In this document: in pieces, positions 1 through 9,316 of the stretch
Layout: every line of letters starts with the position of its first letter
How positions within the stretch are numbered: position 1 is the stretch's first letter
From: Basidiobolus ranarum
Lineage: Eukaryota > Basidiobolomycota > Basidiobolomycetes > Basidiobolales
NCBI GenBank assembly: GCA_040143965.1
Contig: JASJQH010000070.1
Location: 1-33,789 of the forward strand
DNA: 33,789 nucleotides
Reading direction: 5' to 3'
Program-made: the position numbers and the translations under genes
Notes under the pieces: model-generated
What the model was told of the DNA's origin: nothing
The model's database searches: none
The model's input: the letters and a program-made list of their open reading frames with translations, nothing else

Positions 1-2131
1 TTCAGCATAGCTGATGACCGTATGTACAAAGTATTACTCAAAACGGTCAAAGAACCAGTTGTCCGAATCGCTAAGGTTTGTTGTCGTGTGATTAGTCATG
101 TAGAATCCCGACTAGAGCCTAAGAAGTTAGAGTCACCTTCGAAAAGCAATGGATCAAGTACAAATGAGTCCAATCATCGGGAAAATGTAAATATTCCATT
201 GGTAAATAAGCCCGACATTGCCAGTATTATTGAGGAGCTTGAACTTGCCATCAAGGAGTTTGATACTACCGAAGTGCTATGCAGTCGAACCCTGAATGAA
301 ATGGGTTTAGACACAAAGCCACGAGATGAACTATTCATGGTCTTTACATTCTTATTTTGTATGCGAGAGATCGCTCGGAAACTTCTAAAGCTAGTCAGAT
401 ATCAAGAGGAGCTTTGTAAACTTCGAACATCTGCGAAGCGTATTTGGTGGCCATCGGTTGGATTCTTTACTTTGATAAGCTCACCTAGGTATGATGACGC
501 TGTTCATGTACCAGAAAAAGGTTTGTCATCAGCTCAAATTATGATTGAACTGGTTAAATACTGATCAAACTTTCCAGATGACGATCCAATTGAACAAGAC
601 ACTTATAATCCTGCGCACAGCGATAAAGGCCATCAACATTTCAGATACCGTCTATGGTTATTCCTCATGTGGTTCAAGAAACCCGAGTTCAAGTTCAGCA
701 TTAAATTCACACTAGCTCTTTGCCTGGTTACGATTCCAGCTTTTGTTTCGAGTACTTACGATTGGTTCTTGGATGTTCATGGAAATTGGGGTCTAGTTAC
801 AGTAAGTTCTCTCTTTGATATTCACTCTTCCTCTTCAAAATCTAACCTTCCATGGGGAACCGTTTCAAGGTTTGTCTGGTAATGAATCAAACTATCGGAT
901 CCACTGTGAGCGTTGGTATCTATCGTATTATCGGTACCATTTTGGGCGGTCTGTGGGGATACCTTTGCTGGCTTGCAAGTCAGGGAAACCCTTATATTAT
1001 TGCAGTCTTTACTTATATCATTGGTGATTAGGCTATTTAGGATCAATCAATTCTTGGATTTTACCAATAACTTTTTACCGTTTGTAGGAATTCCATGTTG
1101 GTACTTCTTTATCACCAGGCCGTATACTAAAGTGCCTTTGGTATCATTGACTACTTACATGATCGTCCTATTTAGCACCTATAATTCTGTTGTTGTTGAC
1201 AAGCGGGGGTCAAGCACCTCAGCGGGATTATTGGCAGTGCTGAGAACCGTGAATTTGATTATTGCTATTATAATTTCACTTTTGGTGGAGATGGTATTGT
1301 GGCCTTACGTAGCTAGAATTGAGCTACGTAGACATTTGGGTATAACTTTTTATAACTTTGGAGTTCTTTTCTCAGCAACTACCTCGGTTCACCTGATGGA
1401 AAGAAAATCGCCAGCTTGGTTAGAAGCGAGATATGAAGCCAAGAAACTGACCTCTAAATTACAGTCCTCAATTACCAAAGCTACTACTCTGCTAGCACTA
1501 TCAGCTAAAGAGCCGAGACTGAGAGATGATTTTCAAGAACAAACGTATGTCGATATCATATCAAGAGTGCAAAATCTGCTCGATTGGACTGCAACCATGC
1601 GCTCGTCTATAGTTCAGATAGACGAGAAAGTGAAAGTAAAATTAGTATATCCACTAAATAGAAGGCGTAAGGACGTAGTAAGTTGATGTTTCTAGCGTGT
1701 TTGCATAATCACAGAAGCTAAATATTTCATTCTAGATCGCCTCCTTACTTCTACAGTCGTATGTCATTTCGGGTGCATTCAAATCCAAGTCACCCCTGCC
1801 GCCTTATCTTCCATCAGCTAAAACGCCCAGATTACGTCTACTCGGTAAGATGAGAAGATTGGATGCTTTTTCAAATATGTCTAGGGAGACTCTCACTGAC
1901 AAAATAGAAAGTGAATTTTTCTATACGTATTGGTATGCATACGCAGGTAGTCTAATCGAAGTTGTGGAAGAACATGAGGAACTAGGTGATTTGGTCAAAA
2001 AGATTGTAGGTGAAATTAAATTTGTCGCCAATGACTTCAACTCGTACTCGGATAGAACACCAAACGTATCTGTTGATATTGAAAGAATGGCCGATGCTGC
2101 GGGGCTATCGGTTCCAAGAAACTATTCATGA
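1..2131 (+). CDS. BRE4-like fusaric-acid-resistance family membrane protein, 5' partial
   Basis: The reading frame is open to the left edge, so the N-terminus lies outside the window. Exons are <1-520, 578-801, 870-1023, 1088-1677 and 1736-2131 (introns of 57-68 bp); 627 residues are visible. A hydrophilic stretch is followed from about residue 205 by several hydrophobic helices (FSIKFTLALCLVTIPAFV, then NQTIGSTVSVGIYRIIGTIL and LIIAIIISLLVEMVLWP), the pattern of the FUSC-like half of fungal brefeldin-A-sensitivity proteins, and by a soluble C-terminal part resembling DUF2421. Known members are multi-pass membrane proteins of unclear transport activity. The two short helical blocks around exons 2-4 are joined only if all four introns are removed, which supports the model. 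The family call rests on recalled motifs, so the exact subfamily is uncertain. Confidence 0.75.
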
Positions 2132-2378
2132 TTTTATAATTTGTACACACATGACCCTTTGATGCCGTGATTGCTGTCATTTTCCTAAATGCCTCCATGT
2201 ATATTTATTTCTCTTTACTTTATTTTTCATGCCATCGACTTTAAATCGTTTCGTTAGAATGTTCAGGTGATTTATCAAGTTTCGTACTCTGATTAAAAAG
2301 ACGTATTAGGTATATCAAAATTACGCAACATATTGAGGGTATAATTCAGGTTGTGTATTAGGCTTTTGTGATGAGCTC

Positions 2379-3398
2379 TTATGGTCTGTGAAGGATACTT
2401 CTCCGGGTAGGTTTTCCCGGAGTTTCCTTAACTTTCGCGGGCTTAGCTGACATAATAGTAGAGTTTGATGCAGAGCAAGGCTGATCGGTTATTTCGTCAC
2501 CATTGATCTTTATGTCATTGTAACTAGGAAGAACCACTGGAGTGCTCAATTTCAGGTTCCCGGTACTTAATAGAAATTCTAAATCACTCACGCGGTTTGC
2601 CGATTCTGGCCAAATATCATCCATTCTACAGCATAATATTCGCTTTCTAAAGTGGAGGAACCTTTTGAGGAACGTCAGTTCAGTCTGAGCTTTAGTCGGC
2701 TCCGCTCTAACCATCTTAATTATGCTTCTTAAGCTAATACCATCGTCTTTGTCGTAGCCATGTTGCACCGCCGTATCATAAAATATGGATTTTCCCAGAG
2801 GGGAAAGAACCTTGTATGACTCGGCCAGTTTCATGGCCGGTTCAAAATACATCTCATTCGTCACTGCTTCCTGCACCCTTTTAAATTTAGAATCGGTGCA
2901 GGCTACTCGTCTCCAAGCTTCGGGAAATCCACTTAACTTCTTCGGGTCCACTTCCGGACCTCCACACTCTCTGGGATCCGCCAACTCTTTCAGAGGTACA
3001 TAATACGTCTTCAGTTCGCTATTAGGATTGATTTGTAAATATCTATTGATTACAGTAAAGACATCCCCTGTACCTGTAGTAAATCCCACGAGGCCGCAGG
3101 TATATCCTCTAGAGTCGTTGAGATCAACACACGATTCGTAATCGTAAGTAGTAGTGCCATATTCAAATACATTTGTAATAGTGAATATCAATGTATTTAT
3201 AGAGTGGTTGAACGGGATAAAATTTCCAGTAACCGGCATATTGGCATGCTCCTCACAGTTTGTCGATTTTGCTCTATATAAAGGGCATTCTTTATGGTTT
3301 TTGGAGTACTCGCCAACGCAATACTCTAACGCTTCACTTTTTGTCTTTAGTATACCAATACTAGCTATTAGTAATATCCTGAAAAGAATGTTCTTCAT
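2379..3398 (-). CDS. Secreted GH46 chitosanase
   Basis: A 339-residue intact ORF without introns. Residues 1-23 form a signal peptide, so the enzyme is secreted. The GH46 core spans about residues 60-300. The catalytic acid is predicted as Glu79 (TNVFEYGTTT) and the base as Asp95 (DLNDSRGYT), 16 residues apart, followed by the family signature GLVGFTTGTGD. Later blocks FEPAMKLAE, GKSIFYDTAVQHG, FLHFRKRIL and STGNLKLSTP match known GH46 positions. GH46 enzymes hydrolyse beta-1,4 links in chitosan; in a chitosan-rich fungal wall this could serve wall remodelling or feeding on other fungi. The last 40 residues form a basic, low-complexity tail outside the domain. It is one of two adjacent single-exon genes among intron-rich neighbours. 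GH46 is best known from bacteria and chloroviruses, so transfer is possible but not shown. Confidence 0.9.
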   Translation of the reverse strand: MKNILFRILLIASIGILKTKSEALEYCVGEYSKNHKECPLYRAKSTNCEEHANMPVTGNFIPFNHSINTLIFTITNVFEYGTTTYDYESCVDLNDSRGYTCGLVGFTTGTGDVFTVINRYLQINPNSELKTYYVPLKELADPRECGGPEVDPKKLSGFPEAWRRVACTDSKFKRVQEAVTNEMYFEPAMKLAESYKVLSPLGKSIFYDTAVQHGYDKDDGISLRSIIKMVRAEPTKAQTELTFLKRFLHFRKRILCCRMDDIWPESANRVSDLEFLLSTGNLKLSTPVVLPSYNDIKINGDEITDQPCSASNSTIMSAKPAKVKETPGKPTRRSILHRP

Positions 3399-4084
3399 AT
3401 CAGGTGTGAAACTTCGAGTGTAGATTCTACTAGCAAATTAAGGAAAAAAGTTTAGAATCTAAACTATTAAGGCTGACCTAAGAATTGAATGTATTATATA
3501 TACAAGTATAGATGTATGCGTCTTAAATATAATGGAAGCATTCATCCTGTTTCAGGGAATTTTACAGCAAAATACCAGTCCAATAATAATGCAGATTTTA
3601 TCAAGGAATTGCCATGAGTAGGAATGTTCAGCACAGGAAAGTTATCTTCCTTGAATATGAATAGAAAAACTCCTTACAAAATGAGTCGCTAGTGGAGAAT
3701 AATAAAGCTTATATTTAACGAAACAAATACACGACCATTGTATTCTCATTTTGATGACAACGCCATGTCCATATCTGGGTGGCTTTGAAATTGATTTCCA
3801 GTGTGGAACATTGATTAAAAGGATCTCGAATTTGTTGACGCCATTCCGCAGACATTGAAAATGCTAGGACAGCTCAGGCTATGGCGATGATAGCTACGGT
3901 GATGATAGTGGAAATGGTAGTGGTATGTTTAATATAATTTTTAGAGTATCCCAACGGTTTGGAATGTACATACTGGTTAAGATAAAGTGTGAATAACCGG
4001 CTCAAATGTAGGGAAAACACCCAAAATAACAAACACATAAAGGTAGTTCATGGTAAAAACTGTGCTTGGAAGTTGCTTTACGAG
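3399..4084. other. Intergenic region, chitosanase upstream side
   Basis: 686 bp between the start of the chitosanase gene and the 3' end of the next minus-strand gene. Apart from the TATA-like string and small palindrome noted separately, I see only a short GAT/GGT-rich patch near 3890-3920 and no supported gene. Confidence 0.5.
3495..3502 (-). promoter_or_regulatory. TATA-like element upstream of the chitosanase gene
   Basis: TATATATA lies about 97 bp upstream of the chitosanase ATG on the minus strand, a usual position for a fungal TATA box. A perfect 15-bp palindrome GTTTAGAATCTAAAC sits between it and the gene at about 3450-3464. No experimental support; AT-rich intergenic DNA gives such strings by chance. 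Confidence 0.3.
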
Positions 4085-4669
4085 TTATGAATCGTGCGCT
4101 AAATCCACCAAAAACAATCCAGTGGCCAGTAATAAAGATTGCAACATAGGGTCTTTAAGCGCAGAAGGGTGAATATCCAAAGTACCCATGTTCTTCAGCG
4201 CCATAGCTTTCCATTTGTACTCGGCATATTTCACGCCTGTTCTGGGGCAAATACATTCCATGCTTAACGTACCAAAACCTGTTCTCTTCCACTGGTAAGT
4301 CTCTGCATTCCAATTGAACTGATATATAAAGGAAAAAAATTTGACTTTTTTAAGCTCAAACTCCACGCTTTGAAGAAAGCTCTTAAATATAATGCTACTT
4401 TTGATAGCTTTTCTAGAGCCTTGAAACAGGATCTTTTCTGAAGCCCCTTCCAGAAAGGTATAATTTATGTGTGTACCTAGATCCCTTGTAAGGGTGTACG
4501 CAATACGTTCCAGGCTATCTTTGACTAGGATACTTCGTGAAAATGTGCTTTTCCGTGAAAGGAAATATCGCTGCATGGTATGTCCAACATCCGTATAACT
4601 TCGACCCGAATTCTGAAATGAGTATCGAGGATTCTCCAAGTAATTTGGTTCGCTTCTTTCAGACAACAT
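4085..4669 (-). CDS. Unrecognised 194-residue protein
   Basis: A single uninterrupted ORF starting at an ATG. No signal peptide. The N-terminal third is polar and Ser/Tyr-rich; the rest alternates short hydrophobic and aromatic strands (FSFIYQFNWNAETYQWKR, then ECICPRTGVKYAEYKWKA) and ends in a hydrophobic helix (LQSLLLATGLFLVDLAHD). The strand-rich body closed by one hydrophobic helix recalls tubby-C-like/DUF6593-type fungal proteins, but I do not recognise specific family residues and no function is assigned. It is transcribed divergently from the HIT-fold gene and, like the chitosanase beside it, has no intron. Confidence 0.6.
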   Translation of the reverse strand: MLSERSEPNYLENPRYSFQNSGRSYTDVGHTMQRYFLSRKSTFSRSILVKDSLERIAYTLTRDLGTHINYTFLEGASEKILFQGSRKAIKSSIIFKSFLQSVEFELKKVKFFSFIYQFNWNAETYQWKRTGFGTLSMECICPRTGVKYAEYKWKAMALKNMGTLDIHPSALKDPMLQSLLLATGLFLVDLAHDS

Positions 4670-5298
4670 GAATAAATTATATAAGGAATAAGAGCAGAGT
4701 AAGTAACTGCTGGATGAGATCGCTAGACTTATGAAAGGAAATCACCATTGGATCGGAATAAATTGGGATTATTTTCCATCAGCGGTTTCATACGACTCTT
4801 GGCGGAATTATTAATATGCTTGGTCTGATTATTTACTTTTTTTTAGCAATATCTGCGCTTATTTACTTAGTGTTTAGCCTGAGATCAGTACAGCCCACCA
4901 TTTAAGATCAGAACAGTCATTGATTCTCGGGTCTGCATCTTAGCTAGGAAAGTGCTATAGATGACAGCTACTTTCTGAAACGTGAGCCTGGTGGCATCAC
5001 ATTAGTTCCAACTTACTCGTGGCTGTGGTTCAGAATGTTGATTATGCAAGTGGGTGCCTAGATGGACTCCAATTAAGATGATCCAATGTTACCCAGCCGC
5101 ATTCATAGACTGGATGAATTATCCGTCTCATAATGTGCAAGATAGTTTGGACAATATGTACAATATCTAAACTATCTTGCATATTATATTTCACAAAGCC
5201 ACCCCTCATAAAAACCGCGTCTCAATATTGTTCTTTTGCTTTCCCGTCTGGTAAAGAAATCCCTCTCCCAAAAACCTTTAATTCTTCTTGTCAAAATA
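4670..5298. promoter_or_regulatory. Divergent intergenic region with a perfect 13-bp inverted repeat
   Basis: 629 bp between two divergently transcribed genes, so it should carry both promoters. The clear structure is an inverted repeat: TGCAAGATAGTTT at 5136-5148 and its exact complement AAACTATCTTGCA at 5169-5181, separated by 20 bp. It ends about 120 bp before the ATG of the plus-strand HIT-fold gene. It could be a dyad binding site, a hairpin in a transcript leader, or the remains of a small foldback element; no target duplication was recognised. Confidence 0.5.
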
Positions 5299-5863
5299 AT
5301 GACTATTTCACAACCCACTTCCCCAAACGGCAATTGTACCTACTGCGACATTGCATTGGAAGGTGATCCAGCTTCTGGAGTCGTTTATGAGGTTCAATTA
5401 AACTGGTTTTAGTTCGAGTTCAAATTATGTTTATTTACCGTTTACTCTTCTTAGGATGAAAGAGTCGTTGCCTTCAAAGATCCCAATCCTGCAGCAGAGC
5501 ACCACTTCGTGATAATTCCTCGCAAACACGTAACATCCTACAACGATTTAACTGAAGATGACATCCCGATACGTAAGTTTAACCTTCGTTTTTTGCACTT
5601 TTCTCTTGCTAAATTTATCTGTTATAGTTGAGCACATGAAGAAAGTAGGAAACAACCTAATGTTGAATCAAGTTGGCCCAAAGCAAGAAACTTTATTAGG
5701 CTTTCTCCCCAAAGCACTATCAAGTGTTGGTCATTTGAGCATGCAATGCTTAACTTTACCTTTGACCTGCAGTTGGATGCGTTCTCTAGCTTATAAGCCA
5801 CTTGTTTTCTTTACTGTTGATGATCTGATTGGAGAAGTTAAAGAATCATGCTATAACCTATAG
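5299..5863 (+). CDS. HINT3-like HIT-fold protein, catalytic triad lost
   Basis: Exons 5299-5391, 5455-5572 and 5628-5863 give 148 residues. The N-terminus CTYCDIALEGDPASGVVYED, then VAFKDPNPAAEHHFVIIPRKH and the C-terminal FFTVDDLIGEV fit the HIT superfamily, closest in layout to HINT3-type histidine-triad nucleotide-binding proteins. In that family the active-site segment reads GFH-x-PPF...SV-x-HLHxH; here it is GFLPKALSSVGHLSMQC. Only the first triad histidine (His106) remains; the central nucleophile position is Ser108 and the third is Gln110. The reading frame, splice sites and flanking conserved blocks are intact, so this looks like a pseudoenzyme more than a decayed gene. It should not hydrolyse nucleoside phosphoramidates; nucleotide or partner binding could remain. 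Confidence 0.85.
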
Positions 5864-6542
5864 CTTTCAACATGAATTTTCTCTCTTATCAAACATGAGG
5901 GATTTTGTTACATAAAAACACCCATTCTCGCCAGTAGTTTTTTTTCAATTTCTGTCTTTTCACTCCATAAATAGCATCTTTATTATGCTAGGTACTCTCT
6001 TTTCTCTTACTTTGTTGACCTTATGTTTTATAGTTGTAATAAATCTCTTTTAGAGACAGACATTTACAAATATATCCTATATCTACCAAAACCAAGACAT
6101 ATAACCACAGCTAGAATGTCAAGAATCACTTGAGCGGTTCTTTTATATACTTGCTACTTATCAACAGGTAGTCAAAGGAAGATTATTTTGAAACATCACT
6201 CAACAACTGCTACGACTTGTTACTACCTTTTTTCCTACTCGGGATAAATCATTTGGAAATGAAAAGATTGAATTTGAAATAAAAGCAAAGTCTGGAGAAA
6301 CCGACTAATTCCTGCGACAAATAACCATGAATTTGGTTAAAATAAGTGAAATAAAAAAGAATTAAGATTTTTTTTTCTCTAACACACACTGGAATTTTTT
6401 TTTCTTCAAAATCAAATACTGACGATTCATATACGTCTGCTACTGTCATTGTTGAAGCCCTTGAACTTTCAGCTCGTTACTGCAGTCGACCTCCAAGTTC
6501 CTCGCTAAATAGTTTTCTATTTTTTTTTGAAATTTCGTAATA
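5864..6542. other. Intergenic region between HIT-fold gene and eIF3L
   Basis: 679 bp of AT-rich DNA with T-runs (for example near 5938-5946 and 6367-6376). It must hold the 3' end of the HIT-fold gene and the promoter and leader of the eIF3L gene. No further gene or repeat is supported. Confidence 0.5.
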
Positions 6543-8383
6543 ATGTACCACGAACCTTACGACGAAGAAGATGTTGCCGCTGATGTTGATTTGGTTGCCG
6601 GAGTCTATGCTCAGGGCGACATGACAGCCGATGATGATATTTTAGAAGAAGGTAACCACGAACTACATATATGTGTATAATTAGGCCAAGATGTATGTAC
6701 CCATGTACTGACATTGCTTCATTTTAGAACAAGTATTGATTCAACAACAGCTTGCTCAACAATATGTTGATACCCAAATTCCTGATGTCGTCAAGAACTT
6801 CATTGCTTATTTCCATCGTAGTCTTCGTGAAAATTCGGTTTATGAACTTCATTCCATTTATGAGAATACTTTCAACAAATTGACCGACAGATTTTACGCC
6901 AAGGAGGCTTGGCCCGAGGCTGAGTATATCGCACCTTTAGTCAACGATGGTGAGCATTATTAGAGTTATCATATTTCGTGAAATGATATTTATTCTCGGG
7001 CTTTCCCCATGTAGATCAAATCTTCTTGACCTTGTATCGTGAGTTGTATTACCGTCATATATATCAAAGACTCCAGCCCACCATCGAGCACAGATTCCGC
7101 TCATATGAGAATTACTGCGCTCTATTCAACTACATTTTGAGTAAGCTACATGCTATTTTAAGAAATACCCCCACATGCCCTGGAAATTAATACTTGTCAT
7201 TTTAGACTCTGATGGTCCTGTTAGTCTTGAACTCCCTAACCAGTGGTTATGGGATATCATTGATGAATTCATCTATCAATTCCAATCTTTCTGCAACTTC
7301 AGAAACCGCATCAAGAACAAGACTGAAGAGGAGATTTACTTGTTGAAAGAGAATCCCCAAGTCTGGAGCTGCTACAGTGTTCTCAATGTCTTGTATTCTT
7401 TGATTCAAAAGTCACGCATCACCGAGCAACTACTTGTCAGCAAGAATGGTGGTGATATGGTTGAAGCCGCTGGGGACTATGGCTCTCGTACTTTGTACAA
7501 AATGCTTGGTTACTTCAGCATTGTTGGCTTACTTCGTGTCCACTGTCTTCTTGGAGACTACACAATGGCTTTGAAGATGATGGAGAACATCGAGCTCAGC
7601 AAGAAGGCTTTGTTTGCTCGTGTTACCGCATGCCACGTTACCACCTACTACTATGTTGGTTTTGCTTACATGATGATGAGAAGATATGCCGATGCCATCA
7701 AGGCTTTCTCCCATATTTTGGTGTTCATTACTCGTATCCGTCAAGTTCACTCCAAGTCTTATCAATTCGATCAGATCAACAAGAAGGGAGATCAAATGTA
7801 TGCCCTTCTTGCCATCTGTGTTGCCCTCTCCCCTACTCGTTTGGATGAGAGCATCCACACACACATGCGTGAGAAATACGGAGATCAATTATCTAAAATC
7901 CAACGTGGAGAGGATCCTATCCAAACCATTGAGGATCTGTTCGTGTACGCATGCCCCAAATTCATCTCTCCTATTGCTCCTAGCTACGAAGATTTGGAAA
8001 GCAACCCAGCTGAGCCCAGTGCCCATCAGACCAAGATCTTCATGTCTGAAGTTCGCAAGCAAATCTTGATTCCCACCCTTAGATCCTACCTCAAGCTGTA
8101 CACCACCATGAGCATTGAAAAGTTGGCCACATTCCTTGAAGTCGATGCTGAAGAGCTCCGTACACAATTGATGATCTTCAAGCAGAAGAGTCGCCAAAGA
8201 AAGTGGGTTGAGGGCACATTATTAGACTGTGAAACCATCACCAGCACCGATTTAGACTTTTCAGTTAACATGGACATGATCCACATCGCTGAGAGCAAAG
8301 TAGGACGTCGCTATGGTGATTGGTTTATCCGCAACATCCACAAGTTCGAAGATATCATCTCCAACATGGAGCTTCGTGCTTAA
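6543..8383 (+). CDS. eIF3l: Eukaryotic translation initiation factor 3 subunit L
   Basis: Exons 6543-6651, 6728-6949, 7015-7140 and 7206-8383 give 544 residues, near the usual length of about 560. An acidic N-terminus leads into conserved blocks [25 protein letters not shown]-like [26 protein letters not shown] and [19 protein letters not shown], all hallmarks of eIF3L. The C-terminal part (about 330-510) is the PCI-type helical repeat with winged-helix end used for assembly into the eIF3 complex. Role: a non-core eIF3 subunit that helps load mRNA on the 40S ribosome in the cytoplasm. Three introns lie in the first third and all coding sequence after 7206 is one exon. Codon use favours C-ending codons, as expected for a highly expressed gene. 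Confidence 0.97.
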
Positions 8384-9316
8384 TTGCGTATTGTACGGTT
8401 TTATTCCACTTGGATCTTTGTTGACCCAGCTGCTTTTTATTTCCTCCCTCCCCTCCCCCCTCCTCACTATACCTCACATACTAAACTTACTCATTAAAAA
8501 AGTCTAAAGCGCTACCTACAATGACAAGTTATATATCAACAGAAGTTTGTTTTGTTCATCTAGTAAATGTAATGTTATGTGGGCCTCGAATGAACTCAGT
8601 AATACACATTTACCTCGAATGAACCCAGTAATACACATTTAAGCTTAAAAGCTTTCATCCTAAATAATAGTTTGTACGAGCACTTGTGATCTCTATATAT
8701 GTGCATTCGACATTCATTCATGGATTAATTTACGATGAAAATATTCATCACCTTTCACTACTTATCCTTACTACTTATTTCCTCGGTTCTGGTGATCTTG
8801 TTCAACACAAACCCTGATCCTGAATGATCCTAATGCATGTATACCCCACTCCAACTCCCACCTCCCGTCCCCAACTAACCCTAACCCTAGACTTGGACTT
8901 GTCATCTATCTGTTCTGATACACAGTGATTCCACAATGGTTCCATCGAAGAATCGTATCGGTCAATTAAGGTTTTCTCTGAAGCCACATCTGTCCAGGTC
9001 TTAATATCACCGAATACTTGAAGCTTGGTTTGTCGATAACTTGGTTTGTCCATAACGCCGATGAATATGGTTTTTAGAATTATCCAAATGTGGAATTAAT
9101 GAATCAGATGGGATTTTCTATAGTTCTTTCATTCAAATGCCTTCTGGGATTCATCTATCTTTTTCTTTGCATTCAACTCATCTTCAACGAACCAATCATT
9201 GCATTTGGTTGGAGTTCGAAATTTTGGGTGTGTCATTGGGCTAAACCGTCATTCATAAGCAATCTTAACTGATTTCATTCCTCAGTGCGGTTTTCTTATT
9301 CATACTCGTTATCAAC
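8384..9316. other. Intergenic region between eIF3L and V-ATPase subunit C, with a 29-bp tandem duplication
   Basis: 933 bp with no supported gene. It holds a pyrimidine-rich tract (about 8441-8464) just after eIF3L, a tandem duplication of 29 bp (8584-8612 and 8613-8641, one mismatch, unit starting CCTCGAATGAA and ending ACACATTTA), and a short telomere-like string CTAACCCTAACCCTAG near 8875-8890. Small reading frames here show no family features. Confidence 0.55.
8584..8641. repeat. Two-copy 29-bp tandem repeat
   Basis: Two head-to-tail copies of 29 bp differing at one base (CTCAG against CCCAG). Placed about 200 bp past the eIF3L stop codon, so it may lie in the 3' UTR or spacer. Too small to assign to an element. 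Confidence 0.85.

Noticed and set aside
3855-4005. Asp/Gly/Ser-rich short frame near 3890
   Set aside because: Low-complexity codons over about 15 residues, with no plausible gene around it.
7529-7888. Long antisense frame within eIF3L
   Set aside because: It mirrors a strongly biased coding exon; no start context or homology supports it.
8875-8890. Telomere-like CTAACCCTAACCCTAG, with a similar GGGTTAGGGTTAG at about 15054-15066
   Set aside because: Each is only about two repeat units; one is in a spacer and one inside a CBP80 intron. Too short to claim a former chromosome end.
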